Source: Vicingaceae bacterium
GTDB lineage: Bacteria; Bacteroidota; Bacteroidia; Flavobacteriales_E; Vicingaceae
DNA: 64,000 nucleotides
Assembly: GCA_028245195.1 (NCBI GenBank)
Contig: JAOKCF010000005.1
Span: 50,090-114,089 of the forward strand
Direction of reading: 5' to 3'
A program made the position numbers and the translations under genes. Positions 53,756 to 62,347 of this stretch are shown one piece after another (position 1 is the first letter of the stretch; the number at the start of each line of letters is the position of its first letter). Below the pieces are notes generated by a model. The model was given only the letters and a program-made list of their open reading frames with translations, was not told the origin of the DNA and did not search any database.

Positions 53756-54388
53756 ATGCTCACCCTTTCTTCCTCTTGTTTTGCTCCTATTATTCAATTT
53801 GCCTTGATTAGTGGTATTGAAAACTACAAAATAGAGAGTAAAGAGCATTTTGTAAAACAAAGCTTTCGAAGTCGTTATCAAATCTATGGTGCAAACGGTT
53901 TGTTAAACTTAGTAGTCCCTCTAAAAAAGTGGAAAAACCATACTCCCATTGAAAAAATTGAAGTGAGTTACGATGAAGATTGGCAACAATTACATTGGCG
54001 GTCTATAGAATCAGCTTATCGAGCATCTCCCTTTTTTGAATTCTACGACGAAGAAATAAAACCGCTCGTTTTCTCGAAAGAAGTAAACTTAATTCAGCGT
54101 AACACCCGCATTGAAAGTACTATTCTTAAAATACTAGGTATTCCAACAATCAATGGATTTACAAAAAGTTACGACCAACAAGAACCCGACTGGCGAATGC
54201 TTATCAATCCTAAAAACAAAGTCGAAATAGAGTCCTTTTCTATGCCAAAGTATATCCAGGTTTTTGAAGACAAACATGGATTTATTCCAAATTTGAGTAT
54301 TCTAGATTTGCTGTTTAACTTAGGGCCTGAAAGCAAATTGTATTTGAAACAACTTAACCAAGCATTAATAAATGGCACAAAAAATTGA
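53756..54388 (+). CDS. WbqC family protein
   Basis: Start at ATG 53756 (MLTLSSSCFAPIIQFALISG) fits the family, which begins with a short strand and a 'PPIEYF'-like motif; the longer start at 53711 is unlikely. The 210 residues show SRYQIYGANGLLNLVVPLKK, HWRSIESAYRASPFFEFY and the late LSILDLLFNLGPES. WbqC-like proteins occur in O-antigen clusters and Bacteroidota genomes; they may be aminotransferase- or glycan-related but the activity is not established. The stop overlaps the carboxylase start by 17 bp. Confidence 0.83.
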   Translation: MLTLSSSCFAPIIQFALISGIENYKIESKEHFVKQSFRSRYQIYGANGLLNLVVPLKKWKNHTPIEKIEVSYDEDWQQLHWRSIESAYRASPFFEFYDEEIKPLVFSKEVNLIQRNTRIESTILKILGIPTINGFTKSYDQQEPDWRMLINPKNKVEIESFSMPKYIQVFEDKHGFIPNLSILDLLFNLGPESKLYLKQLNQALINGTKN

Positions 54389-56012
54389 TATAGAGGAGAG
54401 TAAGAATGGCGATAGCATCCGAATGATGATTTCTGATTTAAAGAGAAAGCAAGAGATAATCAATTTAGGTGGCGGTCAAAGCAAAATTGACAAACAGCAC
54501 GCTAAGGGTAAACTAATTGCCCGAGAACGTATTAACTTTCTATTGGATGATAAAGATAACTGCATCGAAATTGGCTCATTTGTAGGTGAAGGAATGTATG
54601 AAGAGTATGGCGGGTGCCCTTCTGGTGGAGTTGTTGTCAAAATTGGATATGTCTCTAAAAAGTTATGCATTTTAGTTGCTAATGACGCGACGGTTAAGGC
54701 GGGCGCTTGGTTTCCTATTACAGCTAAAAAGAACTTAAGAGCACAAGAAATCTCTATTGAGAATAGATTGCCGATTATTTATTTAGTTGACAGCGCAGGT
54801 GTTTTCTTGCCTATGCAGGATGAAATATTTCCTGATAAAGAACACTTTGGAAGAATGTTTCGAAACAATGCCATTATGAGCAGCATGGGAATTAGCCAAA
54901 TTGCAGCTGTAATGGGCTCATGTGTTGCAGGTGGTGCTTATTTACCCATTATGAGTGATGAAGCGCTGATTGTCGATAAAACAGGCTCAATTTTCTTAGC
55001 AGGATCTTATTTGGTAAAAGCTGCTATTGGCGAAGATGTAGACAATGAGACCTTAGGAGGGGCAGCTACCCATTGTGAAATTTCCGGTGTTACGGATTAC
55101 AAAAGCAAAGACGACATGGAATGCCTTACATCCATTCGCAACATTATGGATAAAATGGGCGACAGTAGTAAAGCGGGGTTTAACAGAGCTGAACCTGCGA
55201 AACCGAATACCGAAGAAAAAGCATTATATAGCAAAATACCTTACAATAGGAATACGCAGTACGATGTAAAAGAGACAATTAGTTGCTTGGTTGACAATAG
55301 TGAATTTGAAGAATACAAAGCACTACACGGTAAAACAATAGTTTGTGGTTATGCACGAATAGATGGATGGGCAGTTGGAATTGTAGCCAATCAACGAAAG
55401 TTAGTAAAAACCAAGACTGGCGAAATGCATTTTGGAGGAGTAATTTATTCAGATTCAGCCGACAAAGCTGCTCGATTTATTATGAATTGTAACCAAAAGA
55501 AGATTCCATTGGTATTTTTACAAGATGTAACAGGGTTCATGGTCGGTTCAAAATCTGAGCACGAAGGCATTATTAAAGACGGTGCAAAGATGGTGAATGC
55601 AATGGCCAACTCTGTGGTTCCAAAATTTACCATTGTTATGGGAAACAGCTACGGTGCGGGGAATTATGCTATGTGCGGAAAAGCTTACGATCCAAGATTA
55701 ATTGCAGCGTGGCCTACTGCAAACATCGCGGTTATGAGTGGTGCTTCTGCTGCTAAAACACTATTGCAAATTCAAGTTGCCACTTTAAAAGCAAAAGGTG
55801 AAGTAATTACGGAAGAAGCTCAGAATAAACTACTAAAGGAGATTACAGAACGTTACGACAAACAAACCTCTCCATATTATGCAGCAAGTAGATTGTGGGT
55901 GGACAATGTTATTGATCCTTTAGATACCAGACTATGGGTTTCTATGGGGATTGAAGCAGCTAACAACGCTCCAATTGAAAAGCCTTACAACGTTGGTGTT
56001 ATCCAAACTTAA
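54372..56012 (+). CDS. Acyl-CoA carboxylase beta subunit (methylcrotonyl-CoA carboxylase type)
   Basis: The 546-residue carboxyltransferase subunit transfers CO2 from biotin to an acyl-CoA. Both crotonase-fold halves are present: GKLIARERINFLLDD, ANDATVKAGAWFPITAKKNL, AVMGSCVAGGAYLPIMSDE (first oxyanion hole), and GAKMVNAMANSVVPKFTIVM, GNSYGAGNYAMCGKAYDPR (second). The ANDATVKxG and RAQEIS segments favour methylcrotonyl-CoA or a similar branched substrate over propionyl-CoA. No biotin-carboxylase subunit is adjacent. It overlaps wbqC by 17 bp. Confidence 0.92.
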   Translation: MAQKIDIEESKNGDSIRMMISDLKRKQEIINLGGGQSKIDKQHAKGKLIARERINFLLDDKDNCIEIGSFVGEGMYEEYGGCPSGGVVVKIGYVSKKLCILVANDATVKAGAWFPITAKKNLRAQEISIENRLPIIYLVDSAGVFLPMQDEIFPDKEHFGRMFRNNAIMSSMGISQIAAVMGSCVAGGAYLPIMSDEALIVDKTGSIFLAGSYLVKAAIGEDVDNETLGGAATHCEISGVTDYKSKDDMECLTSIRNIMDKMGDSSKAGFNRAEPAKPNTEEKALYSKIPYNRNTQYDVKETISCLVDNSEFEEYKALHGKTIVCGYARIDGWAVGIVANQRKLVKTKTGEMHFGGVIYSDSADKAARFIMNCNQKKIPLVFLQDVTGFMVGSKSEHEGIIKDGAKMVNAMANSVVPKFTIVMGNSYGAGNYAMCGKAYDPRLIAAWPTANIAVMSGASAAKTLLQIQVATLKAKGEVITEEAQNKLLKEITERYDKQTSPYYAASRLWVDNVIDPLDTRLWVSMGIEAANNAPIEKPYNVGVIQT

Positions 56013-56039
56013 TTTTAAAAGGTCACTGATTCTAACTCC

Positions 56040-56771
56040 ATGAGTTATTTCATCCTATTCTTGTGTGGAATTATCGCATACATTGTTAGCACCTTGTCCG
56101 GTGGTGGTGGTGCACTAATTCTACTCCCTATTGTAGGTTTTTATTTAAGTCCGGCAGTAGTTGCCCCAGTCGTTAATTTGGGTAACATGATCGGGCGACC
56201 TGCCCGTTTAGTGCTATTTTGGAAAGACATACAATGGAAACTGGTTGCGTTTTATGTCCCTTCCGCCCTGCTTGGAGCCATTGTTGGAGCACTCATATTT
56301 GTTGAGCTTGAAGCGGAGTGGATTCAATTATTGTTAGGTGTGTTTCTAGTTTCTACTGCGTTTCAATTTCGTTTTGGCAAAAAGAAAACTTCCTTTGGAA
56401 TGAAATTGTGTTACTTTATTCCATTAGGTTTTATAGTCACCTTAATTTCTACTTTATTCGGTGCAACAGGCGCTGTGTTAAATCCATTTTATTTAAACAT
56501 AGGATTAGTGAAGGAAAAACTAATTGCTACCAAAACAGCCAATTCTTTCTTTGCCGGTTTTGCACAATTAGGCAGTTACACCTATTTAGGAGTATTGCAG
56601 GGCGAGCTGTGGGGCTATGGTTTACTAATCGGATTGGGTGCAATCATTGGTAACATTTTCGGAAAGAAATTACTATCAAAAATGAGCGACCAAGGATTTA
56701 GAAAACTGGTCGTATTAATTATGACCGCAAGCGGAATAGTAATGATTGCAAAATACTTATTAAACCTTTAA
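56040..56771 (+). CDS. TauE/SafE family anion exporter
   Basis: A 243-residue, 7-8 helix membrane protein of the TauE/SafE (sulfite exporter) family: IAYIVSTLSGGGGALILLPI in helix 1-2, VNLGNMIGRPARLVLFWKDI, and the repeat-half copy TLISTLFGATGAVLNPFYLN. Family members export sulfite, sulfoacetate or related organic anions. It follows the carboxylase by 27 bp. A role in disposing sulfite from cysteine or sulfonate metabolism would fit the cysteine dioxygenase and comB genes elsewhere in the window, but nothing links them directly. Confidence 0.87.
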   Translation: MSYFILFLCGIIAYIVSTLSGGGGALILLPIVGFYLSPAVVAPVVNLGNMIGRPARLVLFWKDIQWKLVAFYVPSALLGAIVGALIFVELEAEWIQLLLGVFLVSTAFQFRFGKKKTSFGMKLCYFIPLGFIVTLISTLFGATGAVLNPFYLNIGLVKEKLIATKTANSFFAGFAQLGSYTYLGVLQGELWGYGLLIGLGAIIGNIFGKKLLSKMSDQGFRKLVVLIMTASGIVMIAKYLLNL

Positions 56772-56782
56772 AGATAAACATC

Positions 56783-57838
56783 TTAATGAGCAAAACCCTC
56801 CTGCTTAACTAGTTTAATACCCAATTCGGGATTCTGATTATTATCAGAAAAGATATATTTAAAAGAATTTGTCAATACTTCATTAGCAATCAAACCACAA
56901 GGAATAGCTTGCGACGCATTTAACCCTAAACTCTGCATCTCTAGATTAAACAGGACCTTTTTATCTTGACCATATGTATCATTCAAGTTCCCTACTAAGC
57001 GTTCCAAGTACTTCCCTAGATTTATAGAATCAACATTTCCATTAGAGTGCAATTGTTCTTGAATCATCGACATAGAGTACACCTTACTTTTCACCTCCTC
57101 CAATAAATCGGAATGATAGTCATCTTTCGTCTTGTATTTTTGTAGGTTTAATAAACTAATGATCAATGCCATATTATTCTTAACTCGATGGTTAATCTCA
57201 GCAATTAATACTTCTTTTTGACTTATTATTTTTTCAAGTCGTTTGCGGTATTATCTCTTTTTATTTGTTTCTAACGCCAATGAGAGTAACTGGGCCATAG
57301 ACTGAGTATACTTTTGCTCATCATCAGACCACGAGTGATTTTCATTAGTGTGCTCAAAACAAATCACACCAATCATTTTTCCTTCTGAACGCAAAGGTAC
57401 ATCGATCATAGATGTGACTTTATTCGGTTTAATGTAACCTTCTAACAATTCTGAATTCATTGGCTCATTCCTTGCATTGTCAGAAACTATCAACTCATTT
57501 TTTCGAAAGAATTTAAAATCATTAGGAAGCGATTCATTACTTAGTGAAACTTCTTGATTAAAAGAATGATCAGATCTGTTATATGAAAGTAGAGAGACCA
57601 ATTTAGTTTGGTCCTTTTCAAATAACCATGCGTTACAACGGTCGCACAATAATGATTCTGAAGAATGAATTAAAATCTCCTTAGTGAATTTTTTAATTTT
57701 CCCCTTATGTAAGTAGGCACTCTTTGAAAGCTCTTCTATTGTATCTAAATATGGCACTAACCAAATATAGCGAATGTCAAATGAAGTAAAGATTAATCGG
57801 TATTTATTTCTTGTTTTTATAGTATCTAAACTATACAT
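56783..57838 (-). pseudogene. GAF-domain histidine kinase (HisKA_2 type), nonsense codon and C-terminal truncation
   Basis: ATG 57838 starts a GAF domain (about 30-190: CDRCNAWLFEKDQTKLVSL, MIDVPLRSEGKMIGVICFEH). TAA at 57251-57253 interrupts LETNKKR-stop-YRKRLEKI; the same frame continues with the phospho-acceptor EINHRVKNNMALIISLLN (His of the HWE/HisKA_2 class) and the N-box GLIANEVLTNSFKYIF. It ends at 56783 in QEGFAH, before the G boxes needed to bind ATP. So two independent lesions, a stop and a lost C-terminus, disable the kinase. It is convergent with tauE. Confidence 0.85.
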
Positions 57839-57988
57839 TTAGAACAATTTAAAAACGTTTCATTTTTAAAAAGCCCAAAATTACTAAATGAATGTTTCTC
57901 GATTCACAACAAACATTTTGAATAACTCCCGTAACTAAACAACTACTGCAACAAAATACTCTTCCAAGTCTTCTTACTTTTACTTTGT

Positions 57989-59860
57989 ATGAAATCATTT
58001 GGAAAAACCTACATCATTTTTGGGCTAAAACTGGCATTACTCTTTTGGTTATTTAGCCTTTTTAGGGTGCTTTTTTACTTATTTAATTCCAATTACTTTC
58101 CACAACCCGAAGTAATTAACTTTGTTGGCGGTATGCGTTTTGATTGGTTAACCATTACCATCTTATATCTACCCTTTTTTGTTTCTCTTTGGTTTTTTCC
58201 GAGGTCCAATACGCTTCTTCAAAAGGTTTTATTCTTGTTCTCTACCGCAATTGCTATTGCTAGCAACTTCTTAGATTTTGAATACTTCAAATTCACCCAA
58301 AAACGAACTACTGCAGATCTATTTACTACCAAAGGGATCGAAGAGGATGTTTTTCGTTTACTACCTCAGTTCATTTTAGATTATTGGTATTTGGGTGTTC
58401 TTGCAGTATTATGTTTTTGGCTTGTTAAAGTGGTTTATGAAAAAATCGACCAAATTGCAACAAATCGTTTGACTTGGAAGGCTTATCTGCTATTTAGCAT
58501 ACCGGTATTTGCAATAACCTTTGTTGGTTTTAGAGGAGGAGTGCAATTGAAACCACTAAATGTAATTCAGGCATCTCAATATGCTAAATCTCAAAACATT
58601 CCTTTGGTAACAAACACTAGCTTTACCTTAATAAAATCGACAAATAAAGAAAGTATTCCAGTTAAAGAATTCTTTGATGAAAAAGAGCTAAACTCAATTT
58701 ACAGCCCAATACAGAAATTCTCAAATGACAGCGTTTCTAAAAACCTAAATATTGTGTTGATCATAGCTGAAAGTTTTTCTCAAGAGTACATCGGTTTTTA
58801 TAATGATGGAAATGGTTATACTCCATTCTTAGACAGTCTGCTAAGTAAAAGTGTTGTTTTTCAAAATGCTTTTGCCAATGGCAAAAAATCCATTGAAGCA
58901 GTGCCAGCTATTTTATCGAGTATCCCTACCTTAAGTAACACTTCCTATATTTCGAGTAAATACGGAGGAAATGCGATAGAAAGCCTGCCCCGAACCTTAA
59001 AAAAACAGGGCTATTCCTCTTCTTTTTATCATGGAGGAGCAAACGGCACCATGGGGTTCCAAGCTTTTACACGAATTGCCGAAATAGATAACTACTATGG
59101 CGAGGAACACTATCCCAATAAAGCAGATTTTGATGGCAATTGGGGAATATTTGACGAACCTTACCTTCAATATTGTGCAGCACAATTTTCGAACACTCCT
59201 ACTCCCTTTTTTAGCGGAATATTTACCCTTTCTTCTCACCATCCATATACCATTCCGCAACAATACACAGATAAATTTCCAAAAGGAACCTTGCCGATAC
59301 ATGAAAGCATTGGATACTCAGACTATGCACTAGAACAATTCTTTGCCACAGCTAAAAAATCTTCTTGGTTCGAAAACACGCTATTTATTATTACAGCAGA
59401 TCATACTCAAGCTAACACAAACCAATGGTACAATAATCCAGTTGGAATGTACCGAGTTCCCATTGCCTATTACTGTCCAAAATACCTCACCGATACAGTA
59501 ATAAATACCGTTACACAGCAAGTAGACATCTATCCAACTGCGTTAGAATTATTAGGAGTAGAAAGCTCCATTATCAGTTTTGGCCAATCTGCTTTTAACG
59601 AGACAATGCATTTTTCTGTCAGTTATTTAAATGGAATTTATCAAATTATTACGGATGACTATTGCCTGCAATTTAACAGCGAAAAAACCATAGGATTCTA
59701 CGATTGGAAAAAAGACAATGATTTAATTAACAACTTAGTTGGATCTCAGGAAGACAATTTAATCGACATTCAAATTAAGATTGAAAAACACTTAAAAGCA
59801 TACCTTCAGCAATACCAAACTAGAATAGTTAACAACAAACTAACCTATAATGGAGAGTAA
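57989..59860 (+). CDS. LTA-synthase-family phosphoglycerol transferase (sulfatase fold)
   Basis: A 623-residue inner-membrane enzyme with five N-terminal helices (about 10-180) and a large periplasmic alkaline-phosphatase-fold domain. Conserved parts: LIIAESFSQEYIGFY (metal-binding Glu), FANGKKSIEAVPAILSSIPT with the Ser/Thr nucleophile of Bacteroidota members, FYHGGANGTMGFQAF, GIFTLSSHHPYTIP and ITADHTQA (Asp-His metal site). Members move a glycerol-phosphate group from phosphatidylglycerol to an envelope glycan or lipid, which leaves diacylglycerol. The next gene, a lipid kinase, overlaps its last 11 bp. Confidence 0.9.
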   Translation: MKSFGKTYIIFGLKLALLFWLFSLFRVLFYLFNSNYFPQPEVINFVGGMRFDWLTITILYLPFFVSLWFFPRSNTLLQKVLFLFSTAIAIASNFLDFEYFKFTQKRTTADLFTTKGIEEDVFRLLPQFILDYWYLGVLAVLCFWLVKVVYEKIDQIATNRLTWKAYLLFSIPVFAITFVGFRGGVQLKPLNVIQASQYAKSQNIPLVTNTSFTLIKSTNKESIPVKEFFDEKELNSIYSPIQKFSNDSVSKNLNIVLIIAESFSQEYIGFYNDGNGYTPFLDSLLSKSVVFQNAFANGKKSIEAVPAILSSIPTLSNTSYISSKYGGNAIESLPRTLKKQGYSSSFYHGGANGTMGFQAFTRIAEIDNYYGEEHYPNKADFDGNWGIFDEPYLQYCAAQFSNTPTPFFSGIFTLSSHHPYTIPQQYTDKFPKGTLPIHESIGYSDYALEQFFATAKKSSWFENTLFIITADHTQANTNQWYNNPVGMYRVPIAYYCPKYLTDTVINTVTQQVDIYPTALELLGVESSIISFGQSAFNETMHFSVSYLNGIYQIITDDYCLQFNSEKTIGFYDWKKDNDLINNLVGSQEDNLIDIQIKIEKHLKAYLQQYQTRIVNNKLTYNGE

Positions 59861-60716
59861 GAAAGTTTTGTTTGTTGTGAATCCAATTTCTGGAGTAAAA
59901 AGTAAAAAAGCTGCCATAGAATTATTAAGCAGCTCATTAGATGATCACATTTCTTATACAGTAGTTGACAGTGAGAGAGCAAATCATCCTACGGAACTAA
60001 CAAATCAAGCGATAGTAGATGGCTATGACGCGGTTATAGCATTAGGTGGAGATGGTACCGTAAATGAAGTAGGTAGAGCATTGGTAAATTCCAGAGTAGC
60101 GTTAGGTATTTTACCCTTCGGTTCAGGCAATGGTTTTGCTCGTCACCGTAAAATTCCAATAATTATAAAAGATGCAATTGAATTAATTAATCAGTTCTCC
60201 ACTAAAACGATAGATACAGCAACTTTAAATGGTGAGGTTTTTTTAACTACAGCCGGACTTGGTTTCGATGCTCATGTAGGCTGGAAGTTTTCCGAAAGTA
60301 GAAGCCGAGGATTTCTAACCTATTCTCAAATTGCTATTAATGAATTTATTGGCTACAAAGAAAAAGATTATCACTTAATTATTGATGGTAAAGAGCTTAA
60401 GACAAAAGCATTTGTAATTAGTATCGCTAATGGCGGACAATATGGAAATAACGCTTGGATAGCTCCTGATGCTTCTATGGAAGATGGTAAACTAAACGTT
60501 TGTATTATCAAACCTTTTCCCACCCATTTTATCCCTGACATTTTACTAAAGCTCTTTAGTAAAAACTTAACTGCTTCAAAATATTACGAATCTATTGAGG
60601 CAAAAGAAATTCAAATCATTAATGCACACAAATTTCATTTGGATGGTGAACCTCGAGAAACAAATGGTGACCTGATCATTCAAGTTGTGCCCAAGTCGTT
60701 AAAGGTAATATGCTGA
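59850..60716 (+). CDS. Diacylglycerol kinase-family lipid kinase (YegS/DgkB-like)
   Basis: A 288-residue DAGK-catalytic protein. KVLFVVNPISGVKSKKAA is the N-terminal NP motif, AVIALGGDGTVNEVGRAL the ATP-binding loop, FGSGNGFARHRKIP the substrate loop, and TTAGLGFDAHVGWK plus the C-terminal KFHLDGEPRET (metal-binding Asp and Glu) complete it. It would phosphorylate diacylglycerol or another lipid alcohol to recycle it into phosphatidic acid. The ATG lies inside the phosphoglycerol-transferase gene (11-bp overlap). It ends in TGA, showing that TGA is a normal stop in this genome. Confidence 0.93.
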   Translation: MESKKVLFVVNPISGVKSKKAAIELLSSSLDDHISYTVVDSERANHPTELTNQAIVDGYDAVIALGGDGTVNEVGRALVNSRVALGILPFGSGNGFARHRKIPIIIKDAIELINQFSTKTIDTATLNGEVFLTTAGLGFDAHVGWKFSESRSRGFLTYSQIAINEFIGYKEKDYHLIIDGKELKTKAFVISIANGGQYGNNAWIAPDASMEDGKLNVCIIKPFPTHFIPDILLKLFSKNLTASKYYESIEAKEIQIINAHKFHLDGEPRETNGDLIIQVVPKSLKVIC

Positions 60717-60718
60717 TG

Positions 60719-60766
60719 AAATGAAGAGTGTGAAATGGAGAATGCTTAATTAAGAGTGGAGCATTT
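60719..60766 (-). repeat. Purine-rich short repeat, reverse complement of the unit at 29584-29660
   Basis: On the minus strand this reads GCATTCTCCATTTCACACTC then TTCATTTC, nearly the same order of elements as 29584-29625 (19 of 23 positions agree over the best stretch). It lies just after the lipid kinase stop. Confidence 0.55.
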
Positions 60767-60773
60767 AATAATT

Positions 60774-60798
60774 GTCAGGCTGAGCAATAGTCGAAGCC
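60774..60798 (+). repeat. REP-like GTCAG-GCTGAGC-GTCGAAGCC element
   Basis: GTCAGGCTGAGCAATAGTCG AAGCC matches a short palindromic-type repeat seen widely between genes in Bacteroidota (TCAG..TGAGC..AGTCGAAG). It sits between convergent genes, the usual place. Confidence 0.6.
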
Positions 60799-60805
60799 AA
60801 GCCAA

Positions 60806-62347
60806 TTATTTCTCAAACAAATTCTCCTTATTCATTGGTCGTTTTTCAATTAACCATTTAAACCCCGGGTAGCGCAATATTATAACCGGATCCAACTCGC
60901 CCATCGGATGCATTTTTGCTTTCGGTTTGTTCAAAAAGGTAATGGTTTCTATGCTTTTCTCCCCTAAAATAATTCGAATATCTGAACTTTCAGCAACATT
61001 TACTCCAATAAACTTTTCGGCATCGTCCTGCCCATAATAGGTGGTTTGTCCATTCCCTTTCACAAAAATCGTTTTTAACTTCCCCTCAGAAAAGTAGCCG
61101 GTCATGTTTTTACCTTTAATCTGATTATAACGCAGCGTATCTATCTCTGAAACGATAAAAGCGTTTTTATCCAAGTACAGACTGTGTATTTTATTATTCT
61201 TCGTCCGTATGTCAATGCTGTCAGCAGTTAACTGATTTTCGGCCGACCACAAAATTGGTTCGTAAAATAAACGAATTGTTGAGTCGGTAAGTGAATATGA
61301 AATTGAATCGCAACTCCCTTGCAAATCACTTTTAAAGATTTTTACACCGTAGTAAGCAAAAAGGAATTGATCCCCATTTATGGTTTTGTATACTTTAAAT
61401 GTATCTGCATGCATGTAAAGTGTATCCTCATCAAAAAGTTGAGTTAACAAGCTATTATCTGTTACTATGGCACTGTCCTTCTTTTCAAAAATTCGTCCAT
61501 GATCTCCGTTAATAACTATGTTTTTAATAGTGTCTGTAATTTGAACGTTACCATCTGCCTTACCGAATCCTAAATTTCGGTCGTAAAATAAGGTATCACC
61601 CTCAAGTAGTTTTCCGTCAGTAATAATGTAAGCATTTGCAAAATATTTTGATTGGTCTAATTTGGTATCGTACCAGCCGTTTTCACAATAAATAAGATTA
61701 CTATCGCTTGTAATGGTTGTAGGGCCCAAAAAATTAACAACTTCAGTTTTGGAAAAATACCTCAAAGTGTCTGAGCGCATTTCAAACTCAGGATTGGTTA
61801 AAACAACGTCTTTTTTGGACAAGAAAGTAGACAAATTAGAATAAAAATAACCCCTCTGACTGACTAAAATATTGCTATCGTTCTTACTTTCAATAACCGC
61901 ACCAGTAGTATAACTTGCAATATTATTAGCTCTGTCGTAAAGCAACCTATCAGTAAGTAAATCAAAATCTGGACTAACTAACCTCACCTCTTTCCCTGTA
62001 ACGGTGGCTAACTTTTCATTTCCATCATAATGAAGGAAATCTCCATAGAGATTTAAGGTATCCCCTTGGTTAATTCTTACGCTTCCAAAAGCGTCAATAC
62101 TATTGGTAGTCTTATAAAAGTATGCAGAATCGCAATACATTAAAGCATTTTGATGCTTGAATTGCACATCTCCAATTAAACGCTGTGCAGTTGACCTTTT
62201 CTTTTCCGTACCAATTAAAATATCTGCCCGAATAATTTTTATTTGCTCCTTTTTCTGAGCAAATATGGGAATATAACCTAAAAATAGTAAAACCATCAAG
62301 CAAAGCGCTTTTAAGTTTATCTTCCCATATTTTAAGTGGTTGCCCAT
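60806..62347 (-). CDS. OstA-like protein (LPS transport related)
   Basis: A 513-residue exported protein (signal peptide to about 31, IFAQKKEQIKII) made almost wholly of OstA/LptA-type beta-jellyroll repeats: GDVQFKHQNALMYCDSAYFY, INQGDTLNLYGDFLHYDGNE, RSDTLRYFSKTEVVNFLGPT and others. Such proteins bridge the periplasm in LPS transport in the manner of LptA/LptD, though the Bacteroidota OstA_2 group is only partly characterised. It overlaps the purA 3' end by 16 bp and is the last gene of the fur-purA-ostA run. Confidence 0.86.
   Translation of the reverse strand: MGNHLKYGKINLKALCLMVLLFLGYIPIFAQKKEQIKIIRADILIGTEKKRSTAQRLIGDVQFKHQNALMYCDSAYFYKTTNSIDAFGSVRINQGDTLNLYGDFLHYDGNEKLATVTGKEVRLVSPDFDLLTDRLLYDRANNIASYTTGAVIESKNDSNILVSQRGYFYSNLSTFLSKKDVVLTNPEFEMRSDTLRYFSKTEVVNFLGPTTITSDSNLIYCENGWYDTKLDQSKYFANAYIITDGKLLEGDTLFYDRNLGFGKADGNVQITDTIKNIVINGDHGRIFEKKDSAIVTDNSLLTQLFDEDTLYMHADTFKVYKTINGDQFLFAYYGVKIFKSDLQGSCDSISYSLTDSTIRLFYEPILWSAENQLTADSIDIRTKNNKIHSLYLDKNAFIVSEIDTLRYNQIKGKNMTGYFSEGKLKTIFVKGNGQTTYYGQDDAEKFIGVNVAESSDIRIILGEKSIETITFLNKPKAKMHPMGELDPVIILRYPGFKWLIEKRPMNKENLFEK

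Noticed and set aside
158..57253. Stop-codon recoding as the explanation for in-frame TGA, TAG and TAA
   Set aside because: All three codons serve as ordinary terminators of intact genes here (TGA ends the lipid kinase, TAG the response regulator, TAA most others), and no suppressor tRNA is visible.
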